Shown here one piece after another: positions 7,992 to 16,287 of a stretch of 53,157 bases of DNA (its first letter is position 1; the number at the start of each line of letters is the position of its first letter). The stretch is taken from contig CAKUNE010000006.1 of the NCBI GenBank assembly GCA_934668345.1, positions 1 through 53,157 of the forward strand. The letters are read 5' to 3'. Source of the stretch: an uncultured Collinsella sp. GTDB taxonomy: Bacteria; Actinomycetota; Coriobacteriia; Coriobacteriales; Coriobacteriaceae. The translations under genes were made by a program, and so were the position numbers. The notes under the pieces were generated by a model that was not told where the DNA came from, made no database searches, and saw only the letters and a list, made by a program, of their open reading frames with translations.

Positions 7992-9077
7992 ATGGCGCAC
8001 GATGTAGTCCTGATTCCCGGTGACGGTATCGGTCCCGAGATTACGCAGGCCATGCGCCGCGTGGTCGAGGCCACCGGTGTCCAGATCAACTGGAACGTCC
8101 AGGAGGCCGGTGCCGGCGTCATGGACGAGTTTGGCACGCCGCTGCCCCAGCACGTGCTCGATGCGGTCGCCGAGACCAAGGTTGCCATCAAGGGCCCCAT
8201 CACCACGCCGGTCGGCACGGGCTTCCGCAGCGTCAACGTTGCCCTGCGCAAGCACTTTGACCTGTACGCCTGCGTGCGCCCCTGCCTGTCACAGCCGGGT
8301 GACGGTTCTCGCTTCCGCGACGTCGACCTGGTCATCGTGCGCGAGAACACCGAGGACCTCTACGCCGGCATCGAGTTCGACGAGGGCGCTGCCGAGGTCG
8401 AGGAGCTCTCGCAACTCGTCGAGCGCTCAGGCCAGAAGACCTTTGCTGCCGATTCCGCTATCTCGATTAAGCCGATCTCCATCGCCAAGAGCCGTCGCAT
8501 TGTGGAGTATGCCTTTGAGTATGCCCGTCGCTGTGGCCGCAAAAAGGTGACGGCCGTGCATAAGGCCAACATCATGAAGGCGACCGACGGCCTGTTCCTA
8601 CGCGTCGCGCGCGAGGTGGCCGCGAACTATCCCGATATCGAGTTCAACGACAAGATCGTCGACGCCACCTGCATGGGCTTGGTCCAGAACCCCAACGACT
8701 TCGATGTCCTGGTACTGCCCAACCTGTACGGTGACATCGTGAGCGACCTGTGCGCCGGCCTGGTGGGCGGCCTTGGTATGGCCCCCGGCTCCAACATTGG
8801 TGCCGACTGCGCCATCTTCGAGGCCACGCACGGCTCCGCACCCGATATCGCCGGCCAGGATATCGCCAACCCCACGGCCGAGATCCTCTCCGCCGCGATG
8901 ATGCTCGACCATCTGGGCGAGAACGATGCGGCCAACCGCATCCGCGCTGCCGTTTCTGCCACGCTCGACGAGGGCGAGCAGGTTACCGGTGACGTACGTC
9001 GTGCCCAGACCGGCTCCGTTGAGGGCGCCGTGGGCACGCAGGCCTTTGCCGATGCCGTTATCGCGCACCTGGTCTAA
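7992..9077 (+). CDS. NAD-type isocitrate dehydrogenase (isocitrate/isopropylmalate dehydrogenase family)
   Basis: 361 residues. [13 protein letters not shown] opens the family fold. [26 protein letters not shown] is the substrate loop with the Ser/Asn/Arg pattern of NAD-dependent isocitrate dehydrogenases. [19 protein letters not shown] and the GDIVSDL metal-binding Asp region, plus the adenine-binding [12 protein letters not shown], are all present. It would oxidise isocitrate to 2-oxoglutarate with NAD. Homoisocitrate or isopropylmalate dehydrogenase are less likely because no leu or lys genes are nearby and the active-site loop fits isocitrate. It is the last gene of the four-gene run and is followed by a hairpin. 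Confidence 0.88.
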   Translation: MAHDVVLIPGDGIGPEITQAMRRVVEATGVQINWNVQEAGAGVMDEFGTPLPQHVLDAVAETKVAIKGPITTPVGTGFRSVNVALRKHFDLYACVRPCLSQPGDGSRFRDVDLVIVRENTEDLYAGIEFDEGAAEVEELSQLVERSGQKTFAADSAISIKPISIAKSRRIVEYAFEYARRCGRKKVTAVHKANIMKATDGLFLRVAREVAANYPDIEFNDKIVDATCMGLVQNPNDFDVLVLPNLYGDIVSDLCAGLVGGLGMAPGSNIGADCAIFEATHGSAPDIAGQDIANPTAEILSAAMMLDHLGENDAANRIRAAVSATLDEGEQVTGDVRRAQTGSVEGAVGTQAFADAVIAHLV

Positions 9078-9136
9078 GGTATGCACGCTGCAAACGCCTA
9101 AATAGTACTTAAGTGTTTGCGTATAACCTAAGAATC

Positions 9137-9170
9137 AATACGCCCGGCGCCTCGTCGGGCGTATTCTATT
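9137..9170 (+). terminator. Probable terminator after isocitrate dehydrogenase
   Basis: A perfect 10-bp stem AATACGCCCG/CGGGCGTATT (9137-9146 with 9156-9165), 9-nt loop; the T-tract is poor (CTATT). Confidence 0.65.
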
Positions 9171-9203
9171 GGGGACTATGTTTCCTAACAAGGAGTAATC
9201 GAT

Positions 9204-10286
9204 ATGGGTCTGATTCAAAAGAAGGACGAGAAGGACGAGATCGACGGCATCCAGATCATCGAGCGCGGCGAAGGCCCCGACGGTGATGGGGACGAGAAGA
9301 TCGACCTGGTCGCCGGCACGTCTGCCGAACATATTGCCGCCGGCACGACCGCCGAGGAGGAGGATGCTCGCCTGGAGGCAAAGATCGCCGCGGACGCCGC
9401 CGACGAGAACCTCATGCCTGAGGAGCAGGACGAGGACGACTCCGATGCGGACGACCATGCATCCAAGCACAAGAAGACGATGATCGCCGCCTTCGTGGTT
9501 GCAGTCGTGATCGCTGCGGTGGTCGGCTTCTTTATTGGCAATGGCGGCTTTGGCGGCAAGGGTGTCGGCTCGGCTACCCTCACCGAGGACCAGCTCGATT
9601 CGACCGTGGCGAGCTATAGCTACAACGGCAAGAAGAGCGATATCACCGCGCGCGAGGCCATCGAGAGCCAGTACAGCCTCGATACCGTCAAGGACGACGA
9701 TGACAACTACACCGCCCCGTCTGCCGACGTTATCCTGTCCTATGTGCGCAATCAGATTCTGCTCGACGCTGCCGAGGACGAGGGCATTACCGTCTCTTCC
9801 AAGGAGATGAAGCAGTACGCCGAGGATTCCATCGGCACCTCCGACTACAAGACCATGGCCACGCAGTATGGCGTGTCCAAGGACCAGGCCAAGCAGATCG
9901 TCCGCCAGTCTGCGACGCTGCAGAAGCTCTATAAGAAGAAGGTCGGCGACACCTCCGCAAGCATGCCGACCGCCCCGACCGAGCCTGCTGACGGCAACGA
10001 GGAGACCGCGAGCAAGGACTACGCCGACTACATCATCAACCTTGCCGGCGACGAGTGGGATAGCGAGAAGGGCACTTGGAAGGATGCCGACAGCACCTAT
10101 GCCAAGGCCTTCGCCGACGATGCCTTTACCGCCGATAGCGCCACCTACAAGCAGGCCATGACCGCCTACTACACCGCCTATCAGCAGTATTCCTCGCAGG
10201 CCTCGAGCGCCAGCTCCAAGTGGACCGAGTACGCCAACGGCCTGTACGCCAAGGCCAACATCAGCATCTACGGCCTGTTTGCGTAA
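9204..10286 (+). CDS. Membrane-anchored SurA N-terminal-like protein (putative extracytoplasmic foldase)
   Basis: 360 residues; AAGGAG precedes ATG. Residues 1-90 are a charged, acidic cytoplasmic segment. One membrane helix follows (about 93-115, TMIAAFVVAVVIAAVVGFFIG), then an extracytoplasmic domain. The latter contains VILSYVRNQILLDAAEDEGITVSSKEMKQYAED, the helical SurA/trigger-factor-type chaperone pattern. No PpiC rotamase domain is evident, so chaperone rather than isomerase activity is likelier. The C-terminus is Ala/Ser/Tyr-rich. The long cytoplasmic acidic segment is unusual. It is a monocistronic unit with a strong terminator. Confidence 0.78.
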   Translation: MGLIQKKDEKDEIDGIQIIERGEGPDGDGDEKIDLVAGTSAEHIAAGTTAEEEDARLEAKIAADAADENLMPEEQDEDDSDADDHASKHKKTMIAAFVVAVVIAAVVGFFIGNGGFGGKGVGSATLTEDQLDSTVASYSYNGKKSDITAREAIESQYSLDTVKDDDDNYTAPSADVILSYVRNQILLDAAEDEGITVSSKEMKQYAEDSIGTSDYKTMATQYGVSKDQAKQIVRQSATLQKLYKKKVGDTSASMPTAPTEPADGNEETASKDYADYIINLAGDEWDSEKGTWKDADSTYAKAFADDAFTADSATYKQAMTAYYTAYQQYSSQASSASSKWTEYANGLYAKANISIYGLFA

Positions 10287-10340
10287 AGGCTTATAGGGCT
10301 TGATTCGCTCGCCACACAATCGAATCTTCGCGTGATCTGT

Positions 10341-10372
10341 AACACCCCCTATACAAAAATAGGGGGTGTTTA
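10341..10372 (+). terminator. Intrinsic terminator after the SurA-like gene
   Basis: A perfect 11-bp stem AACACCCCCTA/TAGGGGGTGTT (10341-10351 with 10360-10370), ending in a short T run. It may work on both strands. Confidence 0.85.
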
Positions 10373-10404
10373 TTCATGTAAAGCGCAAACGATTTCAGAC
10401 CAAC

Positions 10405-10447
10405 TGGTAGTAACAATGTGGTACCACTGTTCATCTGGTAGTAACCA
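10405..10447 (+). promoter_or_regulatory. Candidate NagR (GntR) operators upstream of nagE
   Basis: TGGTAGTAACAA (10405-10416), GTGGTACCAC (10419-10428) and TGGTAGTAACCA (10436-10447). The last fits TGGT-N4-ACCA, the core known for DasR/NagR-type GntR regulators of N-acetylglucosamine genes. The regulator gene lies directly downstream of nagE. The distance to nagE (about 310 nt) is long, so an upstream promoter and a long leader are implied. Confidence 0.6.
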
Positions 10448-10528
10448 ATTCTGATTTGAAATCGTATGGAAATTACTAAGAATTAGTTTGGTAATGAAAG
10501 AAACGCAGCACGTCTACCTGCGTAAACT

Positions 10529-10539
10529 ACCGTTTACGG
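10529..10539. promoter_or_regulatory. ACCGTTTACGG motif upstream of nagE
   Basis: One of the recurring ACCGTTCACGG-like sites found in the sugar-gene promoter regions of this window. It overlaps a dyad of CGTAAAC (10521-10527) with CGTTTACG (10531-10538). Confidence 0.4.
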
Positions 10540-10758
10540 GCCAAAAATAACCGTTTGGCAACGATATAGTAATTTGAACGAAATGTGGTGGACGTTTGAA
10601 TTGAGTGTGTGCTAACGTACATACCAGCAACCCGAGAAAAGGGACTGGGTTGACTAAGTTTGCGCTTAAATGCCGGCAAGCGGAGAAGTCGGTATGCAGA
10701 AGGCGCGGACATGGAACTCGTTGGTGAACAACGAAAGAAAGGTTGGAGGAGATACCAT

Positions 10759-12249
10759 ATGATGAAGTACCTCCAGAAGCTCGGCAAAGCGCTGATGCTT
10801 CCCGTCGCGGCGCTTCCCGTCGCAGGTATTCTTATGGGCGTGGGCTACCTGCTCGCTCCCGCAGTCATGGGTGCTGCCGGTGACACTACCGGTTTTGCCT
10901 ATACCGCCGGCTTCCTGCTCATCAAGGCAGGCGGCGCTCTTATCGATAACATGGCCTGGCTGTTCGCAGTCGGCGCCGCTGTCGGCCTCGCCGACGATCA
11001 CGACGGCACCGCTGGCCTCGCTGGCCTCGTTGCCTTCCTGATGATCCAGCAGCTGCTCAACCCCGCTGTGGTTGGCACCATCCGTGGCATGGACGCCGAC
11101 GCCCAGACCGCTTGGCTCGCCACTACCGAGGGCATCGCGTTCTCCAAGATCGCTGGTAACTCCTTCATCGGTATCCTGTCTGCCATCATCGGCGGCACTT
11201 GCTACAACAAGTTCAAGGACACCCGTCTGCCCGACTGGCTGGCCTTCTTCTCCGGCAAGCGCTGCGTTGCCATCATGACCGCCGTCATCTGCATCGTGGT
11301 CTCCGTTGTCCTGCTCTTCGCTTGGCCCCTCATCTTCGGTGCACTCGTTGCTCTCGGCGAGGGTATCGCTGCTATGGGCGGTATCGGCGCTGGCATCTAT
11401 GCCTTCCTCAACCGTCTGCTCATCCCGACCGGTCTGCACCACGCTCTGAACAACGTGTTCTGGTTCGACACCATCGGCCTGGGCGACCTGACCCACTTCT
11501 GGGCTGGCGAGACCTCCGCTGACGTCAAGTGGAGCCTCGGTATGTACATGTCCGGCTTCTTCCCCTGCATGATGTTCGGTATCCCGGGTGCTGCCCTGGC
11601 TATGGTTCAGACCGCTAAGAACAAGAAGGCTGCTATCGGCCTGGTTGTCTCCGCTGCTATCTGCGCCTTCGTCTGCGGCGTCACCGAGCCCTTCGAGTTC
11701 GGCTTCATGTTCCTGTGCTTCCCGCTCTACGTCGTGTACGCTGCCCTGTACGGCATCTTCACCATCATCACCTACTATGTCGGTTTCCGTGCTGGCTTCT
11801 GCTTCTCCGCTGGTGCTACCGACCTCCTGTTCTCCGCTAGCCTCCCGGCTGCTGCCAACACCTGGATGATCATCCCGCTGGGCATCGCTGCCTTCGTGGT
11901 CTTCTACCTCGTGTTCCGCTTCGCCATCACCAAGTTCAACCTCATGACCCCTGGTCGCGAGGATGAGGATGTCGAGGAGACCTCCGCTCCCGCCGCTGCT
12001 GGCAACGATAAGTTCGCTGCTCTGGCCGCCGCTGTTCTCGCTGCCGTCGGTGGCAAGGAGAACGTCAAGACCGTTGACTGCTGCGCTACTCGCCTGCGCT
12101 TCGAGCTCGGCGATTCCGCTCTGGTCGACGAGGCTGCCTGCAAGAAGGCTGGCGCTCTGGGTGTCATGAAGATGGACAAGGGTGCTACCCAGGTCATCAT
12201 CGGCACGCAGGTCCAGGCTGTTGCCGAGGAGCTCAAGAAGCTTCTCTAA
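10759..12249 (+). CDS. nagE: PTS N-acetylglucosamine/glucose-type EIICB component
   Basis: 496 residues from ATG at 10759, with GGAGGAG 7 nt before; the longer open frame upstream lacks support. Residues 1-400 are the EIIC membrane channel (MLPVAALPVAGILMGVGY start, about ten hydrophobic segments, and the conserved GLHHALNNVFWF loop). Residues about 420-496 are the EIIB domain with phosphorylated Cys442 in DCCATRLRFEL. No EIIA is fused, so it needs a separate glucose-type EIIA. N-acetylglucosamine is favoured over glucose by its neighbours: a NagR-like regulator and nagA. Expression is probably repressed through the TGGT-N4-ACCA sites upstream. A terminator follows. Confidence 0.9.
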   Translation: MMKYLQKLGKALMLPVAALPVAGILMGVGYLLAPAVMGAAGDTTGFAYTAGFLLIKAGGALIDNMAWLFAVGAAVGLADDHDGTAGLAGLVAFLMIQQLLNPAVVGTIRGMDADAQTAWLATTEGIAFSKIAGNSFIGILSAIIGGTCYNKFKDTRLPDWLAFFSGKRCVAIMTAVICIVVSVVLLFAWPLIFGALVALGEGIAAMGGIGAGIYAFLNRLLIPTGLHHALNNVFWFDTIGLGDLTHFWAGETSADVKWSLGMYMSGFFPCMMFGIPGAALAMVQTAKNKKAAIGLVVSAAICAFVCGVTEPFEFGFMFLCFPLYVVYAALYGIFTIITYYVGFRAGFCFSAGATDLLFSASLPAAANTWMIIPLGIAAFVVFYLVFRFAITKFNLMTPGREDEDVEETSAPAAAGNDKFAALAAAVLAAVGGKENVKTVDCCATRLRFELGDSALVDEAACKKAGALGVMKMDKGATQVIIGTQVQAVAEELKKLL

Positions 12250-12274
12250 GCCTTAAAGACGTTGTGTCTTGCAA

Positions 12275-12308
12275 AGGGTCGTCCCGCTCCGCGGGGGCGG
12301 CCCTTTTT
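12275..12308 (+). terminator. Intrinsic terminator after nagE
   Basis: A GC-rich stem with some G-U pairs around GCTCCGC, followed by TTTTTT. Confidence 0.85.
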
Positions 12309-12422
12309 TACTACCTCGAAACTTGATGCAGCGGTGTAATTGGTATTACAGCGCACAGGCTATCAACCGGCAAACAATACTGAAATGTACGTGTTGACCT
12401 GCTGTTATTCCATTAAAACTGC

Positions 12423-12450
12423 TATAGTACGTGGTGTCTGGTTACAACCA
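12423..12450 (+). promoter_or_regulatory. Promoter -10 and operator of the GntR regulator gene
   Basis: TATAGT (12423-12428) is a good -10. TGGTTACAACCA (12439-12450), a perfect dyad of the TGGT-N4-ACCA type, lies just downstream, where binding would block initiation. A TGGTATTAC half site is at 12341. This suggests autoregulation. Confidence 0.6.
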
Positions 12451-12481
12451 ATTTCGAGTCATTTATCCGGCAGGTTTCATC

Positions 12482-13213
12482 ATGGCAATGGGAGCACGCA
12501 AACAGCCTTTGTACGATCAGCTCGTCGATTTGCTGACCGATAAAATCGATCACGAACTTCGCCCTGGCGATTATCTGCCGTCCGAGCGTGATCTGTCGGA
12601 ACGCTATGGGCTCTCGCGCACGACGGTTCGCCTCGCTCTTCAGGAGCTTGAGCGTTTGGGCCTCGTGGTTCGTCAGCGCGGTCGCGGAACCATGGTGTGC
12701 GACCGCTCGCTGCAGACGGCAAACCTCACGCAAACCTATAGCTTTACCGAGCAAATGAAGGCCATCGGCCGTGTGCCCAAGACAACGATTCTTGAGTTTA
12801 CCGAGGTCGAGGCCGACAAGAACATCGCGGTTGAGATGAACGCGCGCCTGGGTGAACGGCTGTACAAGATCAAGCGCCTGCGTATCGCCGATAACGTGCC
12901 GCTCATGATTGAGTGCACGTATCTGCCGAGCCGCAAGTTCTTTGCGCTCAAGCGCCCCATGATTGAGAACAAATCACTGTACGACATGATCGAGCAGGAT
13001 TATCACGAGAAGGTTCGCCTGGCTGAGGAAGAGTTCTATGCGAGCATCGCTCGCCATTCCGATGCTCGTCTGCTCGAGATTGCCGAGGGTGCGCCGGTCC
13101 TGGATTTGATTCGCACCACCTACGACATGAACAACGAGGTCATTGAATATACGCGCTCGGTTGCGCGTGCCGACCAGTTTAAGTACAAGGTCTACCACAA
13201 CCGCGCTGTCTAG
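12482..13213 (+). CDS. GntR family (HutC/UTRA) regulator, NagR-like
   Basis: 243 residues from ATG at 12482. Residues about 5-75 are the GntR winged helix (PLYDQLVDLL, RPGDYLPSERDLSERYGLSRTTVRLALQELERLGLV, RGRGTMV). The rest is a UTRA effector domain (LGERLYKIKRLRIADNVPLMIECTYLP). This matches NagR/YvoA/DasR, which bind glucosamine-6-P or GlcNAc-6-P and control uptake and breakdown of amino sugars. It lies between nagE and nagA, and matching operators occur in front of both nagE and itself. Start choice: the frame is open to 12431, but that would include the operator. The Shine-Dalgarno (GCAGG) is weak. Confidence 0.88.
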   Translation: MAMGARKQPLYDQLVDLLTDKIDHELRPGDYLPSERDLSERYGLSRTTVRLALQELERLGLVVRQRGRGTMVCDRSLQTANLTQTYSFTEQMKAIGRVPKTTILEFTEVEADKNIAVEMNARLGERLYKIKRLRIADNVPLMIECTYLPSRKFFALKRPMIENKSLYDMIEQDYHEKVRLAEEEFYASIARHSDARLLEIAEGAPVLDLIRTTYDMNNEVIEYTRSVARADQFKYKVYHNRAV

Positions 13214-13230
13214 CGTTATTGGGTATAAAC

Positions 13231-13271
13231 CGCTCCGTGCATTTTGAGACGGGTGCAAAATGCACGGAGCG
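13231..13271. terminator. Hairpin between the GntR gene and nagA
   Basis: A perfect 15-bp stem (13231-13245 with 13257-13271), 11-nt loop, without a T-tract. It may terminate the regulator transcript or stabilise its 3' end. Confidence 0.5.
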
Positions 13272-13356
13272 ATAGGAAACAACGAACAATTGCTCAAATG
13301 AACAAAGCAGTGGTTTTTGACCCGCCCTAAAACGCACTGCGGGTACGGGAGCTTAG

Positions 13357-14526
13357 ATGAGCACGTATGCTATCAAGGCCGACAAGTTCTTTTTGCCGGC
13401 GGGGCCGCAGCTGGGCGGCTATCTTATGGTCGAGGACGGCGTTTTTGGCGCCTGGCAGGCCGATGAGCCCGCTTGCGAGATCAAGGACTACACGGGTACA
13501 TGGATTGCGCCGGGCATGGTGGACACTCACATCCATGGCTTCTATAACCACGCCACGACCGATAACGATGCCGAGGGCATCAACATCAGCTCGACCGAGC
13601 TCGCCCGTCGTGGTACCACCAGCTGGCTGCCCACGACCTTTACTGACGGCGTGGAGCAGATCAAGGAGGCCTGCGCTGCCATCGCCCAGGCCGATGAGGA
13701 GCGCGGTCCCGAGTTTTGCGGTGCTCGCATCCAGGGTATCTATCTTGAGGGCCCCTTCTTTACCATGAAGCACGTGGGTGCGCAGAACCCCGCCTTTTTG
13801 ATTGACCCGTCCGAGGAAGTCTTTGACGAGTGGCAGGAGGCTGCCGGTGGGCGCATCGTTAAGAGCGCCATGGCCGCTGAGCGCGACGGCGCTGCCGCCT
13901 ACGCAGCTGCCCTGAACGCCAAGGGCGTTGTGACCTGCATTGGTCACTCCGACGCTACCTATGACGAGTGTGCTGCGGCCATTAACGCCGGCGCCAGCTG
14001 CTTCACGCACACCTACAATGGCCAGCGTGGCCTGCATCACCGCGAGCCTGGCGTCGTGGGTGCTGCCATGACCACGCCCAACACGTATGCCGAGATCATC
14101 TGCGACGGCAAGCATGTGAACCCTGCCGCCATCAAGGCGCTGCTGCAGGCCAAGGGCTGGCAGCACACGGTGCTCATCACCGACTGCCTGGGCTGCGGTG
14201 GTATGCCCGAGGGCAAGTACACCAGTGGCGGCATGGATGTCGTCATGAAGGACAACCTGTGCTGGCTCGCCGACGGCTCCGCCATCGCCGGCTCGGTGCT
14301 CACGCTCGCGCAGGGCGTAAAGAACATTGTCGACTGGGGTCTTGCGAGCGCCGACATCGCAATTCGCATGGCGACCGAGGTGCCCGCACGTTCTGCTCAC
14401 GTCGAGGATAAATGTGGCAGCATTATGCCTGGCCGCGACGCCGACTTTGTCGTGTTCAATCCCGACCTTACCCTGGTCGAGACGTATGTGGGTGGCAACA
14501 GCGTCGGTAACGCGTTTACCGAGTAG
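13357..14526 (+). CDS. nagA: N-acetylglucosamine-6-phosphate deacetylase
   Basis: 389 residues; GGGAG precedes ATG. The amidohydrolase signature APGMVDTHIHGFYNH gives the first metal-binding motif. Family NagA landmarks follow: LEGPFF, a VTCIGHSDATYD His, FTHTYNGQRGLHHREPG, and the catalytic Asp in VLITDCLG. It removes acetate from GlcNAc-6-P to give glucosamine-6-P. With nagE it forms the uptake and first catabolic step. nagB is not in the window. The gene starts 143 nt after the GntR gene, with a hairpin between, and is followed 32 nt later by a YhcH-type gene, probably in one operon. Confidence 0.96.
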   Translation: MSTYAIKADKFFLPAGPQLGGYLMVEDGVFGAWQADEPACEIKDYTGTWIAPGMVDTHIHGFYNHATTDNDAEGINISSTELARRGTTSWLPTTFTDGVEQIKEACAAIAQADEERGPEFCGARIQGIYLEGPFFTMKHVGAQNPAFLIDPSEEVFDEWQEAAGGRIVKSAMAAERDGAAAYAAALNAKGVVTCIGHSDATYDECAAAINAGASCFTHTYNGQRGLHHREPGVVGAAMTTPNTYAEIICDGKHVNPAAIKALLQAKGWQHTVLITDCLGCGGMPEGKYTSGGMDVVMKDNLCWLADGSAIAGSVLTLAQGVKNIVDWGLASADIAIRMATEVPARSAHVEDKCGSIMPGRDADFVVFNPDLTLVETYVGGNSVGNAFTE

Positions 14527-14558
14527 CCGCCAAAGAAACGATCCGAGAGGGGATTTAG

Positions 14559-15032
14559 ATGATTTACGGTGCATTAGGCGATATCGAGGAGTACCGCGGA
14601 ATGCTCAAGGGCCTCGATGTGCTGATCGATTGGCTCGAGGAGAACGATCCGGCGGAGCTCGAGGTCGGCAGCCATCCGATTCTGGGCGACAAGGTCTTTG
14701 CGAACGTCATGGCCCCCACGACGCGTCCCGAGGCCGACGCTCACTACGAGACGCATCAGCGCTATCACGACCTGCAGATCGACGTCGAGGGTCGCGAGGC
14801 CTTTAAGGTCGCTACGGGCAGCCTGACGCTGGTCCAGGAGTTTGACGAGAAGGACGACTACGATCTGGTCGATTCCGACGCCTCGATCGCCGGCGATCTG
14901 GCCGATGACAAGTTTGCGCTGTTCGTTGCCGGCGAGCCGCACATGCCTACGCTCGAGTTCCCGGGCGATGGCGCGCAGCCGGTCAAGAAGATCTGCTTTA
15001 AGCTGCTTGCCGACGCCTACTGGGAGGAGTAG
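14559..15032 (+). CDS. YhcH/YjgK/YiaL family protein
   Basis: 157 residues; GAGAGGGG precedes ATG. It matches the cupin-like YhcH/YiaL fold: MIYGALGDIEEY at the N-terminus, AHYETHQRYHDLQIDVEGREA in the middle with metal-binding His residues, and EPHMPTLE near the C-terminus. Family members occur with sialic-acid and amino-sugar genes and with beta-galactosidases; some are thought to be sugar anomerases. Here it directly follows nagA, which fits an auxiliary role in amino-sugar use. Function is inferred from context. Confidence 0.9.
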   Translation: MIYGALGDIEEYRGMLKGLDVLIDWLEENDPAELEVGSHPILGDKVFANVMAPTTRPEADAHYETHQRYHDLQIDVEGREAFKVATGSLTLVQEFDEKDDYDLVDSDASIAGDLADDKFALFVAGEPHMPTLEFPGDGAQPVKKICFKLLADAYWEE

Positions 15033-15095
15033 CGCGCCGCTCGATTGAGCTGTTCGTGTTGCGAGCGTTATCCCTTGGGGGGGAGCGCGCTTGGG

Positions 15096-15147
15096 TCCCG
15101 CTGATCTCGGTTTCCCGTTTGGGAGGCCGCGGTTGGCGGGGCTTTTT
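15096..15147 (+). terminator. Probable terminator of the nagA operon
   Basis: An extended imperfect stem closes CCCGCTGA (15097-15104) with TTGGCGGG (15133-15140), with an inner TTCCC/GGGA helix, and ends in CTTTTTG. Confidence 0.65.
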
Positions 15148-15213
15148 GTTGAGTAGGGGAGTTTCCGGCGGCGTTGTGCTTGAATTGGCGGATGTGCGCC
15201 CGAAATCGGCAAC

Positions 15214-15235
15214 AAAAAAGCCGCCCGAAGGCGGC
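15214..15235 (-). terminator. Terminator of tRNA-Thr
   Basis: Read on the minus strand: stem GCCGCC/GGCGGC with a TTCG loop, followed by six T. Confidence 0.9.
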
Positions 15236-15247
15236 TATCTTGTGCAA

Positions 15248-15323
15248 TGGAGCCAGCGACCGGGCTCGAACCGGTGACCCCCGCTTTACGAGAGCGGTGC
15301 TCTACCAACTGAGCTACGCTGGC
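15248..15323 (-). tRNA. tRNA-Thr (anticodon CGT)
   Basis: 76 nt including an encoded 3' CCA. The acceptor stem GCCAGCG/CGCTGGC is perfect; the D arm GCTCAGTTGGTAGAGC, the anticodon arm CCGCT-CTCGTAA-AGCGG and the T arm ACCGG-TTCGAGC-CCGGT are canonical. The loop gives anticodon CGT, reading ACG threonine codons. Its own terminator lies just downstream on the same strand. Confidence 0.97.
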
Positions 15324-15480
15324 GGCCATGTGGTGACGCAACTGAGGCGTCAACGGCTGTCTATGATACGGGACATCGCAAATCCGCGCAAGTGTTCTGT
15401 TGAGTTTTCTCACTTTAAATGCACTAATATTGGAGACGCGATGTCTTGCTCTTACGGGTCTCGAACAGAATGGGGCGGCG

Positions 15481-15963
15481 ATGGCTCAACCCAAGATTTT
15501 CCTTACGCGAATCGATGACCGCTTTATCTATGGGCAGGATGTCGAGCTGTGGAACGAGGCTGTGGGCAGCAATCTTGTCCTGATCGTCAACGACGAGATT
15601 GCGGCGGATTCGCGCAAGTGGGCACCCATGAGGGTGGCGGCGCCCGAGGGCGTTTGGACGCGGTTCTTCTCGGTGCAAAAGACCATCGACGTCATTCATA
15701 CCGCAACGCCGCGCCAATGGATCCTGATCATGGTGGCCTCACCCGCCGATGCGCTCGCGCTGGTTAAGGGTGGTGTGCCGATCACCAAGATCAGCATAGG
15801 TCACATGCGGCTAGGGGAGGGCAAGCGCTCCGTAACGTCCGCAGTTGCCGTAGACGACGCAGACGTCGCTGCCTTCAAAGAGCTGCAAGCACTCGGCATA
15901 GAGCTAGAAATCCGCTACCTCCCCAGTTCCGATCCCGACCCCATCGGCAATCTGTTCAACTGA
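15481..15963 (+). CDS. Orphan mannose-family PTS EIIB with Tyr in place of the active-site His
   Basis: 160 residues, the normal length of mannose/fructose/sorbose EIIB domains. The family start motif RIDDRLIHGQ appears here as RIDDRFIYGQ: the phospho-accepting His is Tyr17 and the following Val is Asp. The rest of the fold is kept (LVLIVNDEIA, GGVPITKISIGHMR, and AVAVDDADVAAFKELQALGIELEIRYLP). No EIIA, EIIC or EIID gene is adjacent. It therefore probably cannot carry phosphate and may have become a regulatory or sugar-binding protein, or be decaying. The Shine-Dalgarno is weak (GGGGCGG). Its TGA stop lies inside a REP-like palindrome. Confidence 0.85.
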   Translation: MAQPKIFLTRIDDRFIYGQDVELWNEAVGSNLVLIVNDEIAADSRKWAPMRVAAPEGVWTRFFSVQKTIDVIHTATPRQWILIMVASPADALALVKGGVPITKISIGHMRLGEGKRSVTSAVAVDDADVAAFKELQALGIELEIRYLPSSDPDPIGNLFN

Positions 15964-15990
15964 TCCTTGGGGACGGAGGAAAACGGATCA
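15961..15990 (+). repeat. REP-like palindrome with GGGGAC core (copy 1 of the TGATCC type)
   Basis: TGATCC ... GGATCA arms enclose TTGGGGACGGAGG. The first three bases are the stop codon of the EIIB gene. A close copy in the same orientation relative to its gene lies at the galT stop (36553-36587). Confidence 0.7.
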
Positions 15991-16026
15991 TTTTGCCCTT
16001 GCGAGGGACGCGTGCGATGCCGCCTG

Positions 16027-16182
16027 TCAAAAACTATGCCCATTTACTACGTTTGATCGGCTATCGCCGAGCATGTCGAATTTGAGAAAACAAAACCGCA
16101 GGTAGACGGCTCGCGAATTAAACAAAAACTGGTGCATGGTCGAGCATCCCGGGCTAAACGTAGTAAATAGACATAGTTTTGA
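16027..16182. repeat. 156-bp inverted-repeat element
   Basis: Arms 16027-16054 and 16156-16182 are inverted copies differing by two substitutions and one inserted A; their shared core is CATTTACTACGTTT. The interior is about 100 nt, without an ORF. It lies between the convergent EIIB and galM genes. A MITE-like element or a bidirectional structured terminator are possible. Confidence 0.72.
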
Positions 16183-16224
16183 TATGTCACCCATACAGTC
16201 ACAGCGAAAATGAGCCCAAAAGAT

Positions 16225-16260
16225 GAAAAAGCGCCCGTCGGCGGTGGTGCCGGCGGGCGC
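16225..16260 (-). terminator. Intrinsic terminator after galM
   Basis: On the minus strand, a 12-bp GC stem (16231-16242 with 16249-16260) followed by TTTTT. Confidence 0.88.
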
Positions 16261-16287
16261 TGCTGTGCGATATGTTGCGTAATGGGC

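Noticed and set aside
13327..14574. Minus-strand frame of 415 codons opposite nagA
   Set aside because: Antisense shadow; nagA motifs are clear on the plus strand.
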